Positions 48,925 through 57,840 of a stretch of 64,000 nucleotides of DNA are shown here, piece by piece. The stretch's first letter is position 1, and the number at the start of each line of letters is the position of its first letter. The stretch is from positions 1 to 64,000 of IMG/VR virus record IMGVR_UViG_3300007609_000010; one strand, given 5' to 3'. Made by a program: the position numbers and the translations under genes. Origin of the DNA: a virus. The notes under the pieces are model-generated. The model searched no databases. It was not told the DNA's origin and saw only the letters and a list, made by a program, of their open reading frames with translations.

Positions 48925-49864
48925 TCTTAAGTCGGTTCTTGAAACCATTAGTAAAAGCATTAATAAAACAAATATAAATTTTGTTTATTATGATAACAAC
49001 ACTGGTGAAATAAAGCGTATCACAAATAACTATGAAGAAACTGATGATCTTGTTTGTATAGAAGTTCCGCATGATACTGTTAAAGATATAATTACTGGAT
49101 TACATAGAATCGAAGATTATGTTGTATCCTACGACAAGGAAACTAAAAGCGTATCTGTAAAACACAAAGACGTAATTAAAGACAAAGTAAATTATTTCTT
49201 TCAAGTTCAAAAGCAGACAATCAATAAAAACGATTATGAAAGACACGTAAAAAACAAAGATAATGTGTATGATGGACAGATTCCTATCTATCAGGATATA
49301 TTTGTTGATGTTTGGTATAATGAACTTGAACATTATGCAGGACAACATGTTTGGTATAATAATTCTGTTTATAAAATTAAACAATATCAAGAAGCAAACA
49401 CGGACTTTAAACGATCAAATGCTGATGTACTTTTAGAATACGTAAAACTCTTTAATGATAAAAATAATGATTTGTTTTTTGACAAAAACATAGAAGGTGG
49501 TGATAAGTTCCTTTCTTTTAACAAGTTGTATCTATATAAACAAAGTCTTCTTGACACCGATGTTGACATGTTAATTATTCAGCATTTACAAGATTCAAAA
49601 TGGAAAATATTTTTGTCTGAAAAAGTATTCAAAACATTGAAAGAGTTATATCGATCTGAAAATAGCTATGAGATGAAGTTGAGTATAACAGCTAATAATG
49701 ATCCGAATATTCTTTATAGGAGTTTAGAACTAAATGTAAACGACTTGATAGTTTCAAAAATAGTCGAAATACCATTCGAATATGACTGGGAAAAGAATGG
49801 AAAAAGTGTAAGTATATTTGTTGACAAATATTTTGATTCGTACTTCTATGGAGTTGTTCAGTGA
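48917..49864 (+). CDS. Protein with one carbohydrate-binding-like module, otherwise unknown
   Basis: A TTG at 48905 would add four residues, but the ATG at 48917 fits the usual eight-base overlap with the upstream stop. The roughly 315-residue protein has a charged N-terminal part (VKHKDVIKDKVNYFFQVQ), a single Trp/Tyr module (about residues 130-180, VDVWYNELEHYAGQHVWYNN) very like those of the upstream transferase, and a beta-rich end (MKLSITANNDPNILYRSLEL). No catalytic motif is visible. It may be a binding partner for the neighbouring transferases. Confidence 0.6.
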   Translation: MDSLKSVLETISKSINKTNINFVYYDNNTGEIKRITNNYEETDDLVCIEVPHDTVKDIITGLHRIEDYVVSYDKETKSVSVKHKDVIKDKVNYFFQVQKQTINKNDYERHVKNKDNVYDGQIPIYQDIFVDVWYNELEHYAGQHVWYNNSVYKIKQYQEANTDFKRSNADVLLEYVKLFNDKNNDLFFDKNIEGGDKFLSFNKLYLYKQSLLDTDVDMLIIQHLQDSKWKIFLSEKVFKTLKELYRSENSYEMKLSITANNDPNILYRSLELNVNDLIVSKIVEIPFEYDWEKNGKSVSIFVDKYFDSYFYGVVQ

Positions 49865-50772
49865 GTGATAAAAAATTTAGAGTTGTAGATTACGATATTA
49901 TCTATCTTAGCTACGACGAGCCTAACGCAGAAAAAAACTATGCAGATCTGTTAACAAAAGTTCCATGGGCTAAAAGAATTCACGGAGTGAAAGGAAGTGA
50001 CGCTGCACATAAAGCCTGTGCAGAAATATCAGAAACAGACAGGTTTATCACAGTAGATGGAGATAACATAGTACATGCTGATTTCTTAAATGTTGAACTA
50101 GATTTCAGCGAGAACGAATATCTTGAAAAAGCTGTGATTTCTTGGTGCGGCAAAAATATCATTAATGATCTAATGTACGGTAACGGTGGACTAAAATGCT
50201 GGCCTAGAGAATATGTACTCAGCATGCGTACACATGAAAATGCCGACCCTGATAACGCACACGCTCAAGTTGATTTCTGTTGGGATGTAGAGTACATTCA
50301 AATGAACGAATGTTTTTCTACAGTTTACAATAATGCTACGTCTCAGCAAGCATGGAGAGCAGGATTTCGTGAAGGTGTAAAAATGGCATTAAATCAGGGA
50401 GTAAAGCCCACAGTAGAGGAGTTTTACGAAAATCACTGGAGATGTTTACACTGGTTATATATTTGGATGATGGTAGGCTCGGACGTAGAGCACGGTGATT
50501 GGGCAAATCTTGGTGCACGAGCAGGACTTTACAAGACAATGTGCACTGATTGGAATTATGTTCAGGTTAGAGATTTTGACTATTTAAACAATCTATGGGA
50601 CGAAGAATTTGTAGATTTTGAAGGTCATGAAGTGTACGACGAGAGTTGTAATTATACAAAATTACTTTCTCAAAACCTAAATATTCCTGTAGCGGATCCT
50701 CTATCCGCAGGACAAAGTAAATTTTTCAAAAGTGTTTATAAAAGTCCGCCTAGAATAGATAAAGGATTATAA
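49861..50772 (+). CDS. Possible glycosyltransferase, first of a related pair
   Basis: Starts at GTG, overlapping the upstream TGA. The 303-residue protein has YDIIYLSYDEPNAEKNYADL, AKRIHGVKGSDAAH, and an acidic FITVDGDN motif (about residue 62) in the position of a GT-A DxD. A Trp/Cys-rich half follows (LKCWPREYVLSM, WRCLHWLYIWMM). The gene at 56133 has the same order of motifs, so they are paralogues. The GT-A-like start and the company of two transferases support a sugar-transfer role, but the family is not firmly recognised. Confidence 0.55.
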   Translation: MSDKKFRVVDYDIIYLSYDEPNAEKNYADLLTKVPWAKRIHGVKGSDAAHKACAEISETDRFITVDGDNIVHADFLNVELDFSENEYLEKAVISWCGKNIINDLMYGNGGLKCWPREYVLSMRTHENADPDNAHAQVDFCWDVEYIQMNECFSTVYNNATSQQAWRAGFREGVKMALNQGVKPTVEEFYENHWRCLHWLYIWMMVGSDVEHGDWANLGARAGLYKTMCTDWNYVQVRDFDYLNNLWDEEFVDFEGHEVYDESCNYTKLLSQNLNIPVADPLSAGQSKFFKSVYKSPPRIDKGL

Positions 50773-52193
50773 TGGACCTAGATAAAAAAGGTGACAAAGT
50801 TAAGCTTCTTAAAGGCAAGTTTCACTCTCAATATTTTGAAGATAGTAAAAATGTTCTGGATGAGCTCAACAAAATCAGTCCTAGCTTTTGTCTAGCAAAA
50901 TGGTATAATGTAAGCATACATATTCCTTCGGGGAAAACTCACAGTTGTTATCATCCCCCTAGTCATGCTATCCCTATTGAAGAGTTACAAAAAAACTCTT
51001 CTGCACTTCATAATACCAAATATAAAAAAGAACAACGACAAAAAATGCTTCAAGGGGAGCGTCCAGAAGAATGCAGTTTTTGTTGGGATATAGAAGATCA
51101 GGGTAATATAAGCGATAGAGCTTATAGGAGTCGAGATGTGTTTGACCCCGAGCTTATTCCTTTAGCACAAATAGAGGAAGATCCACAACCTCGTTATATG
51201 GAGGTAAACTTTAATCAAGCATGTAATCTTAAATGTGCATATTGCAGTCCTCATTTAAGCACAGAATGGTATAAAGAAGTTAAAAAGTTCGGCGGCTATG
51301 AACTTATAGGGCGCACACACAATGATCCTAGATGGGTAGACAGTTTAGGTATAGATAACTCGCCTGACAATCCCTATGTAAAAGCATTCTGGGATTGGTT
51401 TCCAGAAGTATATCCGACTCTAAAAACCTTCAGAATGACCGGCGGCGAACCATTAATGGATAAGAACACGTTTAAAGTCTTTGAATATGTTATACAAAAT
51501 CCTAATCCTAGTCTACACCTTAGCATAACAAGTAACTGTTGTCCTCCTAAAGGCCAATGGCAAACGTTTATGGAAAGACTAAAAGAGATTACTGACAAAA
51601 ATGCAATTGATCATTTCATGTTGTTTTGTAGTTTAGATTCCTGGGGGGAACAAGCCGAATATATTAGATCTGGGTTAGATTTTGAAGTGTTAAAACAAAA
51701 TATACAACAGTATCTGACAGAAAGTAGTAAACACAGCATCACATTTATTATTACAGCAAACATTCTAAGTTTGCCTAACTGGATGGAATATATACGCAAC
51801 ATACACAGCCTAAGGTGTAATTTAAACACAGACAGACAACTGGTCTGGTTTGATACACCAATGCTACATGATCCAAATTGGATGAGCATGAAACTTGCAA
51901 GTGATGACGAGTTAAAGCCATTACTTGCCAGTATAGAATTTATGAAAGCGAATATAGAAACTTCGCACTGTCGGTATAAAGGGTTTAAAGATTTTGAAAT
52001 AGACAAAGTCCAAAGACTTTATGACTGGGCAAAGACGCCTATGAATAAAGAGGAAAAAACAATAGCAATGAAAAATTTCGATATATACTTTAAAGAACAC
52101 GATCGTCGTAGAAATACTGATATTAGAAAAATGTTTCCTGAATTAAAAAATTTTATTATAGAGTGTGAGAATCTAAATGCAGAATGTAGATAA
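50772..52193 (+). CDS. Radical SAM protein with N-terminal twitch-like domain (A)
   Basis: The 473-residue protein carries the radical SAM cluster motif CNLKCAYC (C151, C155, C158), TGGEPLMD for SAM binding, and a TIM-barrel-like remainder. Before the core, four Cys (C40, C59, C101, C104) in SFCLAKW, HSCYHPP and ECSFCW form a half-SPASM or twitch arrangement likely to hold an extra Fe-S cluster. This N-terminal placement is a known phage-rich radical SAM group. Such proteins use a 5'-deoxyadenosyl radical to modify a peptide or small molecule; the substrate is unknown. It shares one base with the gene before and overlaps the next by 17. Confidence 0.85.
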   Translation: MDLDKKGDKVKLLKGKFHSQYFEDSKNVLDELNKISPSFCLAKWYNVSIHIPSGKTHSCYHPPSHAIPIEELQKNSSALHNTKYKKEQRQKMLQGERPEECSFCWDIEDQGNISDRAYRSRDVFDPELIPLAQIEEDPQPRYMEVNFNQACNLKCAYCSPHLSTEWYKEVKKFGGYELIGRTHNDPRWVDSLGIDNSPDNPYVKAFWDWFPEVYPTLKTFRMTGGEPLMDKNTFKVFEYVIQNPNPSLHLSITSNCCPPKGQWQTFMERLKEITDKNAIDHFMLFCSLDSWGEQAEYIRSGLDFEVLKQNIQQYLTESSKHSITFIITANILSLPNWMEYIRNIHSLRCNLNTDRQLVWFDTPMLHDPNWMSMKLASDDELKPLLASIEFMKANIETSHCRYKGFKDFEIDKVQRLYDWAKTPMNKEEKTIAMKNFDIYFKEHDRRRNTDIRKMFPELKNFIIECENLNAECR

Positions 52194-53556
52194 TATAAAA
52201 AAAACTAGAGATCGATTAAACGACATTGGCCCGGGTATGTGTGCTATGAAGTGGTTACACGAAACACTATATCTGCACACTGGTGACAATCACAGTTGCT
52301 ATCATCCTAGACCCCATCATATTCCTGTGCACGAAGTCAAGGCCAATCCAAGTGCCCTTCATAATACTGAATGGAAAAAACAACAAAGAAAAATAATGTT
52401 GGAAGGCGGCCGGCCAGACGAATGTTACTATTGCTGGAATATTGAAGATTTAGAAGGTGAACATATATCAGATAGAATGATTCATAGTTCGAGTAATTTT
52501 GCAGTTAATGAAATCGAAAAACTAGGCAAAATGTCTTGGGACAAGGATATAAATCCTAAATATTTAGAAATTAGTTTTGGAAACGGGTGTAATTATCGTT
52601 GCGGGTATTGTTGTCCCCAAGCTAGTACACTATGGATGGATGAAATTCAAAAGCATGGAAATTATGACTTGTCTTATAATCAATATGGCATTGAATTCTT
52701 AGAAAGCGGCACGTATTATGGGCCCAAAGATGATAATCCTTACATAGAAGCTTTCTGGAAGTGGTGGCCAGATTTGCGTAAAGATTTATGGACTTTACGA
52801 ATCACAGGGGGAGAGCCTTTAATGAATCCAGGAGCAATGCAGTTTTTTGATCTGTTAGAAGACGAGCCTGCCCCTCAGCTAGAAATAAGTATAAATTCAA
52901 ACCTTGGTGTAACTGAAAATAAAGTCAGTAAGATGTATGATAGAGTAGAAAGTTTATTAGATCAAAAAAAGATTAAAAGTTTCAGTATGTTTACCAGTAT
53001 CGAAGGGTGGGGCCCCCAGGCTGAGTATATGCGTACTGGATTACAATGTGACCACTGGGAAAAGAATTTTAAGCAAGCATTAGATAGAGGATTCAAGGTT
53101 GGTATAATGTGTACTTTTAATGTGCTATGCGTTGCTACATATACAAATTTTTTGAATAGAGTAATTCACTGGCGGAAAGAACTCCTAGAGCAAGGCAAGG
53201 AACGGCTTCTGCAAATTGATATACCGTATCTAAAAGAACCTCCTCATTGGATGTTAAATATTTTACCGCAAGATTTTTTAGAAGAACACATGGATAACAA
53301 TTTACAGTTCATAATCGATCACAAAGAATTTTTTGCCGATGTAGAATTAGAAAAAATGCGCAGAGTAAGGGATTACGCATTTCAAAATCCTATCTCCCAG
53401 GATAAGATATTGCAAGGAAGAAGAGATTTCTACAAATTCTTTTCAGAAAATGATCGCAGGTTAGATACAAACTTGTTAGAAACTTTTCCAGAATACACAG
53501 AATTTTATAACAGTTGCAAAGAATTAAATGAAAATGTTATAGCCCGAACAGTATGA
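52177..53556 (+). CDS. Radical SAM protein with N-terminal twitch-like domain (B)
   Basis: A paralogue of the gene before: the 459 residues have twitch-type Cys at C22, C41, C83 and C86 (GMCAMKW, HSCYHPR, ECYYCW), the cluster motif CNYRCGYC (C138, C142, C145) and ITGGEPLMN. The pair also share a HNT..KK..R..ML spacer between the twitch Cys. Their adjacency suggests duplication and then work on related substrates or as a heterodimer. It starts inside the upstream gene and ends with an ATGA overlap into the SGNH gene. Confidence 0.85.
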   Translation: MQNVDNIKKTRDRLNDIGPGMCAMKWLHETLYLHTGDNHSCYHPRPHHIPVHEVKANPSALHNTEWKKQQRKIMLEGGRPDECYYCWNIEDLEGEHISDRMIHSSSNFAVNEIEKLGKMSWDKDINPKYLEISFGNGCNYRCGYCCPQASTLWMDEIQKHGNYDLSYNQYGIEFLESGTYYGPKDDNPYIEAFWKWWPDLRKDLWTLRITGGEPLMNPGAMQFFDLLEDEPAPQLEISINSNLGVTENKVSKMYDRVESLLDQKKIKSFSMFTSIEGWGPQAEYMRTGLQCDHWEKNFKQALDRGFKVGIMCTFNVLCVATYTNFLNRVIHWRKELLEQGKERLLQIDIPYLKEPPHWMLNILPQDFLEEHMDNNLQFIIDHKEFFADVELEKMRRVRDYAFQNPISQDKILQGRRDFYKFFSENDRRLDTNLLETFPEYTEFYNSCKELNENVIARTV

Positions 53557-54395
53557 AACAAATTAAAAAAATTATAGTAGGAGGTGATAGCTTTACAGCC
53601 GGCGACGAACTAGACGGAGATTTGCACATTCCGGGATATTCTGCAATAGTAAAAGATGGAGCAAACGAAAATGAAAGAAAAAATGCTTGGCAAAGATATA
53701 AGGAAAAGTTAAAAAAACTTTCTCGAGATGATAGTTTTAAGTATGATGATATTAGAAAAAACCGCGCTTGGCCAGCAATACTTTCCAAAAAAATAGGAAT
53801 TACTGTTGAGAATACAGCCTCTCCTGGAGCATCTAATCAGGATATTTGTCACAGAATTCTTATGACAGTTATAAGAGAGCTTAATAAAGGCACACCGTCA
53901 ACTGAGTTAGCTTGTTTAATTATGATTACTCATCCATTGAGGTTCGGAGCACCTATTTCTCAAGATGCTGATTGGTCAAATGAATATAATTACGAAACAA
54001 TTCATTTTAATGGGTTAGAAAAACAAAGGAAAGAAAAGGCACAATTTGGAAAATATGTGTTAACTCACTATGATTATTATGATCTATTCTGGCATAGCTA
54101 TTGCCACATACAAGGATTAAAAGGATTCTTAGATGCTCATAAAATTCCTGTGATGTTTTTTGACAGTAGTTTGTGGTCATGGGGAATTAAAGATCAAAGT
54201 ACATATCATACTAACGATGAGAGACACGGATTAACTCATCTATGTGGAAATATTATAAATCCTAAGTTTAGACTCTCTGATCACAATATCAAACATCATG
54301 GGTTACCTGGTGGGCACTTTGTAGAAAAAGTTCATGAGTACTTTGCTAATAGATTACACAAGGAGCTATTTAATGGTATACGAAACTCTTCCTAA
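53553..54395 (+). CDS. SGNH/GDSL-type hydrolase
   Basis: The 280-residue protein has block I as GGDSFTAG (nucleophile S13), an NTASPGASNQDI segment for block II with its Gly/Asn, ITHPLRFG further on, and a C-terminal HHGLPGGHFVEKV segment with the catalytic His. The FEGXN-type Asn block is less clear. The family removes acyl, often acetyl, groups from sugars and lipids. Next to glycosyltransferases it could edit acyl groups on a glycan. It overlaps its neighbours on both sides, though the next gene's true start lies only 23 bases inside it. Confidence 0.75.
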   Translation: MKQIKKIIVGGDSFTAGDELDGDLHIPGYSAIVKDGANENERKNAWQRYKEKLKKLSRDDSFKYDDIRKNRAWPAILSKKIGITVENTASPGASNQDICHRILMTVIRELNKGTPSTELACLIMITHPLRFGAPISQDADWSNEYNYETIHFNGLEKQRKEKAQFGKYVLTHYDYYDLFWHSYCHIQGLKGFLDAHKIPVMFFDSSLWSWGIKDQSTYHTNDERHGLTHLCGNIINPKFRLSDHNIKHHGLPGGHFVEKVHEYFANRLHKELFNGIRNSS

Positions 54396-55167
54396 AATAG
54401 AAACTCACAGCAATCTTTTTTTCACATACAAGCATTCAACTGAAAGTTTAGGTATAGCAGAATTTTCTAAGAATGATTTTAACTACAGATCTTTTGATTA
54501 TTTGCCTAAAACTGTTGAAAATTTCTTCACCACAGGTATGCATTTACCTAATTACTTAGATATTATGGATAACGACCCAACAAAGTGGAGAGCAAATATT
54601 GAAAATTATGTAAAATTGGTATGGCTTGCTCGTGAATATATACAGGCTGATTATATATTTAAAAATCCTATTGGTGCTATATATAATCCGCCTAAGCAGA
54701 TTTGGGAGATCCATCCCGGCGGATCTAGACAAATTGTTTATAAACTTTTTGGCCCTGATACTATCCTCGCTCTAGCCTTCAATACTAAAGGCAAATCTTG
54801 CCAATTTAAAAAAACATTTTCTAGCGAAGAGGAACTAAATGAATATTTTCCAAATACCGGCATATTTTTGGTAGTTTGTGCCGAGTGGGGAAGCTTAATA
54901 CCCCATGTACATTTTGACCAAGGAAGGCTTACCAACAGTGTAAGAAAAGAATCCAAGCGAATTATTGATTTTTGGCAAACTACTAATGTGCAAGGAAACG
55001 TACCCGATTGGGTTTTAAAAAATAATAACAAAAATAAATCCAAAACATTAAAATTAAATTTAAAAAACCCAGATGATTTTGAAAATATCCTAAAAGGGTT
55101 AGTTTTATTGCCGAATTATGATTACTATAACGACCATGGAGTAAAAATTACAAATGTCGGTGCCTAA
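54373..55167 (+). CDS. Protein of unknown function within the radical SAM operon
   Basis: The ATG at 54373 has AAGGAG 8 bases upstream and is preferred over the ATG 13 codons earlier. The 264-residue protein has VYETLPKIETHSNLF at the start and a conserved-looking IWEIHPGGSRQIV in the middle, then VVCAEWGSLIPHVHFDQG and a Lys/Asn-rich end. The HPGGSR and HVHFDQG segments could be ligand-binding, but no family is recognised. Its place between an SGNH hydrolase and a SPASM enzyme suggests it is part of the same pathway. Confidence 0.6.
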   Translation: MVYETLPKIETHSNLFFTYKHSTESLGIAEFSKNDFNYRSFDYLPKTVENFFTTGMHLPNYLDIMDNDPTKWRANIENYVKLVWLAREYIQADYIFKNPIGAIYNPPKQIWEIHPGGSRQIVYKLFGPDTILALAFNTKGKSCQFKKTFSSEEELNEYFPNTGIFLVVCAEWGSLIPHVHFDQGRLTNSVRKESKRIIDFWQTTNVQGNVPDWVLKNNNKNKSKTLKLNLKNPDDFENILKGLVLLPNYDYYNDHGVKITNVGA

Positions 55168-56128
55168 ACTGGAACGAGCAGTCATAGAAGTATTTGGCGG
55201 ATGCAACTATACATGCCAAATGTGTCCTCAAACTACAGGTCGTGGCAAAGAGTGGACACGTAAGATGCCTTTGGATATGTTTGTAAACATTCTTGATCAA
55301 CTACCAGGTAAGCCTGTAATTAATCTAGAAGGTTCGGGCGAACCCACAATGGCTAAAGACTTGCCTTTATACATTGCAGAGTGCACGAAGAGAGGACTTC
55401 CTAGTTTTATGTACACCAACGGCAGTTTCTTTAGTGGACACTTTATGCAAGATTGTGTTGACGCCGGCCTTACCTTTGCTCGGTTTAGTTGTATAGGTTA
55501 CGACAGAGAAAAGTATAAAGAATGGATGGATGTTGATAACTTTGATCTATTAAAAACAAATGTAACAAAGGCCAAAGAATATATCAAACAACAAGATGCA
55601 AAATGCACTTTATCAAGTTACCATTTGATATTAGATAACACACAAGTAGAATATGAAGTTGATCAGTATCGAAATAACTTTATAGGACCGACCGGAGTGC
55701 TCGGTTATATTTGGAAAATGCATAACTGGAGCGGCAACTACCAGCCGTTATACGTTAGAGATCCTAGTCAGCGAAGAACATGCGGTAGACCTTTTGCTCC
55801 GGAGATTACTATTAGAAGCGGTGGCAACGGAGGACTTAAAGGAGCAGTCACTCCTTGTTGCCAAACAATGGGTCCACCGAACGAAAGTCTAAGTGTGCTC
55901 GGACATGCGGAAACACAAACCATCGAAGAAATATGGAATGGAACAGAATACCGCCAGCTTCGTAAAGCCCATGCCGAGAAAAACTTTGACAGCATCGAAT
56001 ACTGCAAGAATTGTGATTTCTTATACGAAGATCCCGAAGTGCTTGTATGGAGTAATGACCCGGCTGCTAGTACAGACTATATGCTCGGTACACAGTTTAC
56101 TCTTAAAGATTATATGGAAGGACATTAA
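55154..56128 (+). CDS. Radical SAM/SPASM-type protein (C)
   Basis: The 324-residue protein begins almost at once with the cluster motif CNYTCQMC (C17, C21, C24), with LEGSGEPTM as the SAM-binding GGEP block. Its C-terminal part has Cys in RTCGRPF, TPCCQT and YCKNCDF together with ETQTIEEIWNGTEYRQLRKAH, the classic SPASM end that binds auxiliary clusters. SPASM enzymes commonly make thioether or C-C links in peptides or oxidise side chains. No RiPP precursor was seen nearby. It overlaps the gene before by 14 bases. Confidence 0.85.
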   Translation: MSVPKLERAVIEVFGGCNYTCQMCPQTTGRGKEWTRKMPLDMFVNILDQLPGKPVINLEGSGEPTMAKDLPLYIAECTKRGLPSFMYTNGSFFSGHFMQDCVDAGLTFARFSCIGYDREKYKEWMDVDNFDLLKTNVTKAKEYIKQQDAKCTLSSYHLILDNTQVEYEVDQYRNNFIGPTGVLGYIWKMHNWSGNYQPLYVRDPSQRRTCGRPFAPEITIRSGGNGGLKGAVTPCCQTMGPPNESLSVLGHAETQTIEEIWNGTEYRQLRKAHAEKNFDSIEYCKNCDFLYEDPEVLVWSNDPAASTDYMLGTQFTLKDYMEGH

Positions 56129-56132
56129 TTGT

Positions 56133-56804
56133 ATGTATGATATAGCTTTCATATCGTATAATGAACCTAATGCAGAAGAAAATTGGATTAATTTAAAGAG
56201 CAAATTCTCAAGAGCACAAAGAATTAACGGTGTTAAGGGAATACATCAAGCACATATCGCCGCCGCCAAAAAATGTTTTACTAAAATGTTTTGGGTTGTA
56301 GACGGCGATGCTGTTATACAAGACGATTTTAATTTTTCGCATATAGTTGATGACTTTGATATAGAAACAGTGCATGTTTGGCGGAGTATAAATCCAATAA
56401 ATGATTTAACATACGGTTATGGAGGCGTTAAATTACTTCCTAGAAAGTTAACGAAAAATATGAGAGTTGACAGTCCGGATATGACAACAAGCATTGGAAA
56501 GTATTTTAAACCAATGCAACAAATATCTAATATAACAGCTTTTAATACTGATCCCTTTAATACTTGGAAAAGTGCATTTAGAGAGTGTGCTAAACTTGCA
56601 TCAAGAGCCATCGACAGACAAAATGAGGAAGAAACAAATCAGAGACTTAAAATCTGGACAACCGTAGGACACAACAGACCGTTTGGTGAATATGCTATTT
56701 TAGGAGCAACAGCAGGAAAAGCATACGGTGAAAATAATAGATTAAATATCTCTCTTATAAATGACTTCGATTGGCTAAAAGAAAAATTCGATGCAACTTG
56801 TTAA
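56133..56804 (+). CDS. Possible glycosyltransferase, second of a related pair (short)
   Basis: The frame is open from 55893, but homology begins at the ATG at 56133, four bases after the upstream stop, giving 223 residues. YDIAFISYNEPNAEENWINL, AQRINGVKGIHQAH and a FWVVDGDA motif line up with the gene at 49861, and NDLTYGYGGVKLLPRK matches its NDLMYGNGGLKCWPRE. It lacks about 80 residues of the longer copy, including the C-terminal tail. The duplication inside one operon is notable. Sugar transfer is inferred from the DxD-like motif and context only. Confidence 0.55.
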   Translation: MYDIAFISYNEPNAEENWINLKSKFSRAQRINGVKGIHQAHIAAAKKCFTKMFWVVDGDAVIQDDFNFSHIVDDFDIETVHVWRSINPINDLTYGYGGVKLLPRKLTKNMRVDSPDMTTSIGKYFKPMQQISNITAFNTDPFNTWKSAFRECAKLASRAIDRQNEEETNQRLKIWTTVGHNRPFGEYAILGATAGKAYGENNRLNISLINDFDWLKEKFDATC

Positions 56805-57840
56805 AAATATAAAAACAGTTCATATAGAACTAACTGATAAGTGTCAAGCACAATGTCCTATGTGTGCTAGAAATTATCATGGCGGCGCAACCAGACCGTT
56901 TATTAAAAATGGCGATATCGGCATTAACGATTTTAAATCTTGGTTTCCGCCTCAGTTCTTAGCTCAATTAGACAATTTCTATAGTTGTGGCAATTACGGT
57001 GACCCTGCATTTGCAAAAGACTGTTTGGAAATTTACTCTTATGTTAGATCCTGCAACCCAGGTGTAAGACTCGCTATACATACGAACGGCGGCATGCGAG
57101 ATACAAAATGGTGGAAAAAATTAGCTGAGCAAAACGTTCAGGTGGTGTTTGCTGTTGACGGCTTTAAAGGAAAACATGAAATTTATAGACGCAACACTAA
57201 TTTTGACAAAGTAATACAGAACTTAACAGCATTTATAGATGCAGGCGGAACGGCCCGTGTAGATAGTCTTGTGTTCGCACACAACGAACATGACACAGAA
57301 GAACTAGAAAAGTTCCTGTTAGATTTAGGAGTAGAGCAGGTTAATTTTGTAAGCACAACTCGTTTCTATGAAATGGAAAAATTTCCTGTACAAAATGAAA
57401 ACGGTATTCATTTATATGACTTAGAACCTGCACAGCGGCAGGAATACAAAAAGACTCCTAACAGCAGGCTAGACGTTTTAGTAGACAAAAAAGTACGGGA
57501 CACTGTGTTAGAAAATGCAGAAATAACGCCATTGTGCGAAACTGATCAAGGAATATATGTGGATCCTTATGGAAGTGTATTTCCTTGTTGCTGGATAGGT
57601 GGAGATTATTTAGAAACACCAGTTGAAGAACAACTTCCTATACATGTCCTTAGAAACCTCAGTGTACAAAATTCCAAAGACATAATGAATGCTGTAGGTA
57701 TACCAAAATGTCAAGACGGAGTTTTAAACATTCCTAATCTAATGTTGTTTGAAACATTAAATTCTTACTGGGAAGGACAAAACAAATGTATGACATGCGT
57801 AAAAGTGTGTTCTAAGGCGTTATACGATACAAGAAAATGA
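56791..57840 (+). CDS. Radical SAM/SPASM-type protein with altered GGEP motif (D)
   Basis: The 349-residue protein has the cluster motif CQAQCPMC (C18, C22, C25). The usual GGEP is replaced by CGNYGDP, a variant seen in some SPASM proteins. The C-terminal part has PLCETDQGIYVDPYGSVFPCCW and NKCMTCVKVC, an auxiliary-cluster domain. FAVDGFKGKHEIYRRNTNFDKV is the usual barrel segment of the family. It overlaps the transferase-like gene before by 14 bases and the next radical SAM gene by four (ATGA). Confidence 0.85.
   Translation: MQLVKNIKTVHIELTDKCQAQCPMCARNYHGGATRPFIKNGDIGINDFKSWFPPQFLAQLDNFYSCGNYGDPAFAKDCLEIYSYVRSCNPGVRLAIHTNGGMRDTKWWKKLAEQNVQVVFAVDGFKGKHEIYRRNTNFDKVIQNLTAFIDAGGTARVDSLVFAHNEHDTEELEKFLLDLGVEQVNFVSTTRFYEMEKFPVQNENGIHLYDLEPAQRQEYKKTPNSRLDVLVDKKVRDTVLENAEITPLCETDQGIYVDPYGSVFPCCWIGGDYLETPVEEQLPIHVLRNLSVQNSKDIMNAVGIPKCQDGVLNIPNLMLFETLNSYWEGQNKCMTCVKVCSKALYDTRK

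Noticed and set aside
55893-56132. Longer version of the transferase-like gene starting at 55893
   Set aside because: The extra 80 residues lie wholly within the end of the SPASM gene in another frame, and similarity to the paralogue begins at the ATG at 56133.
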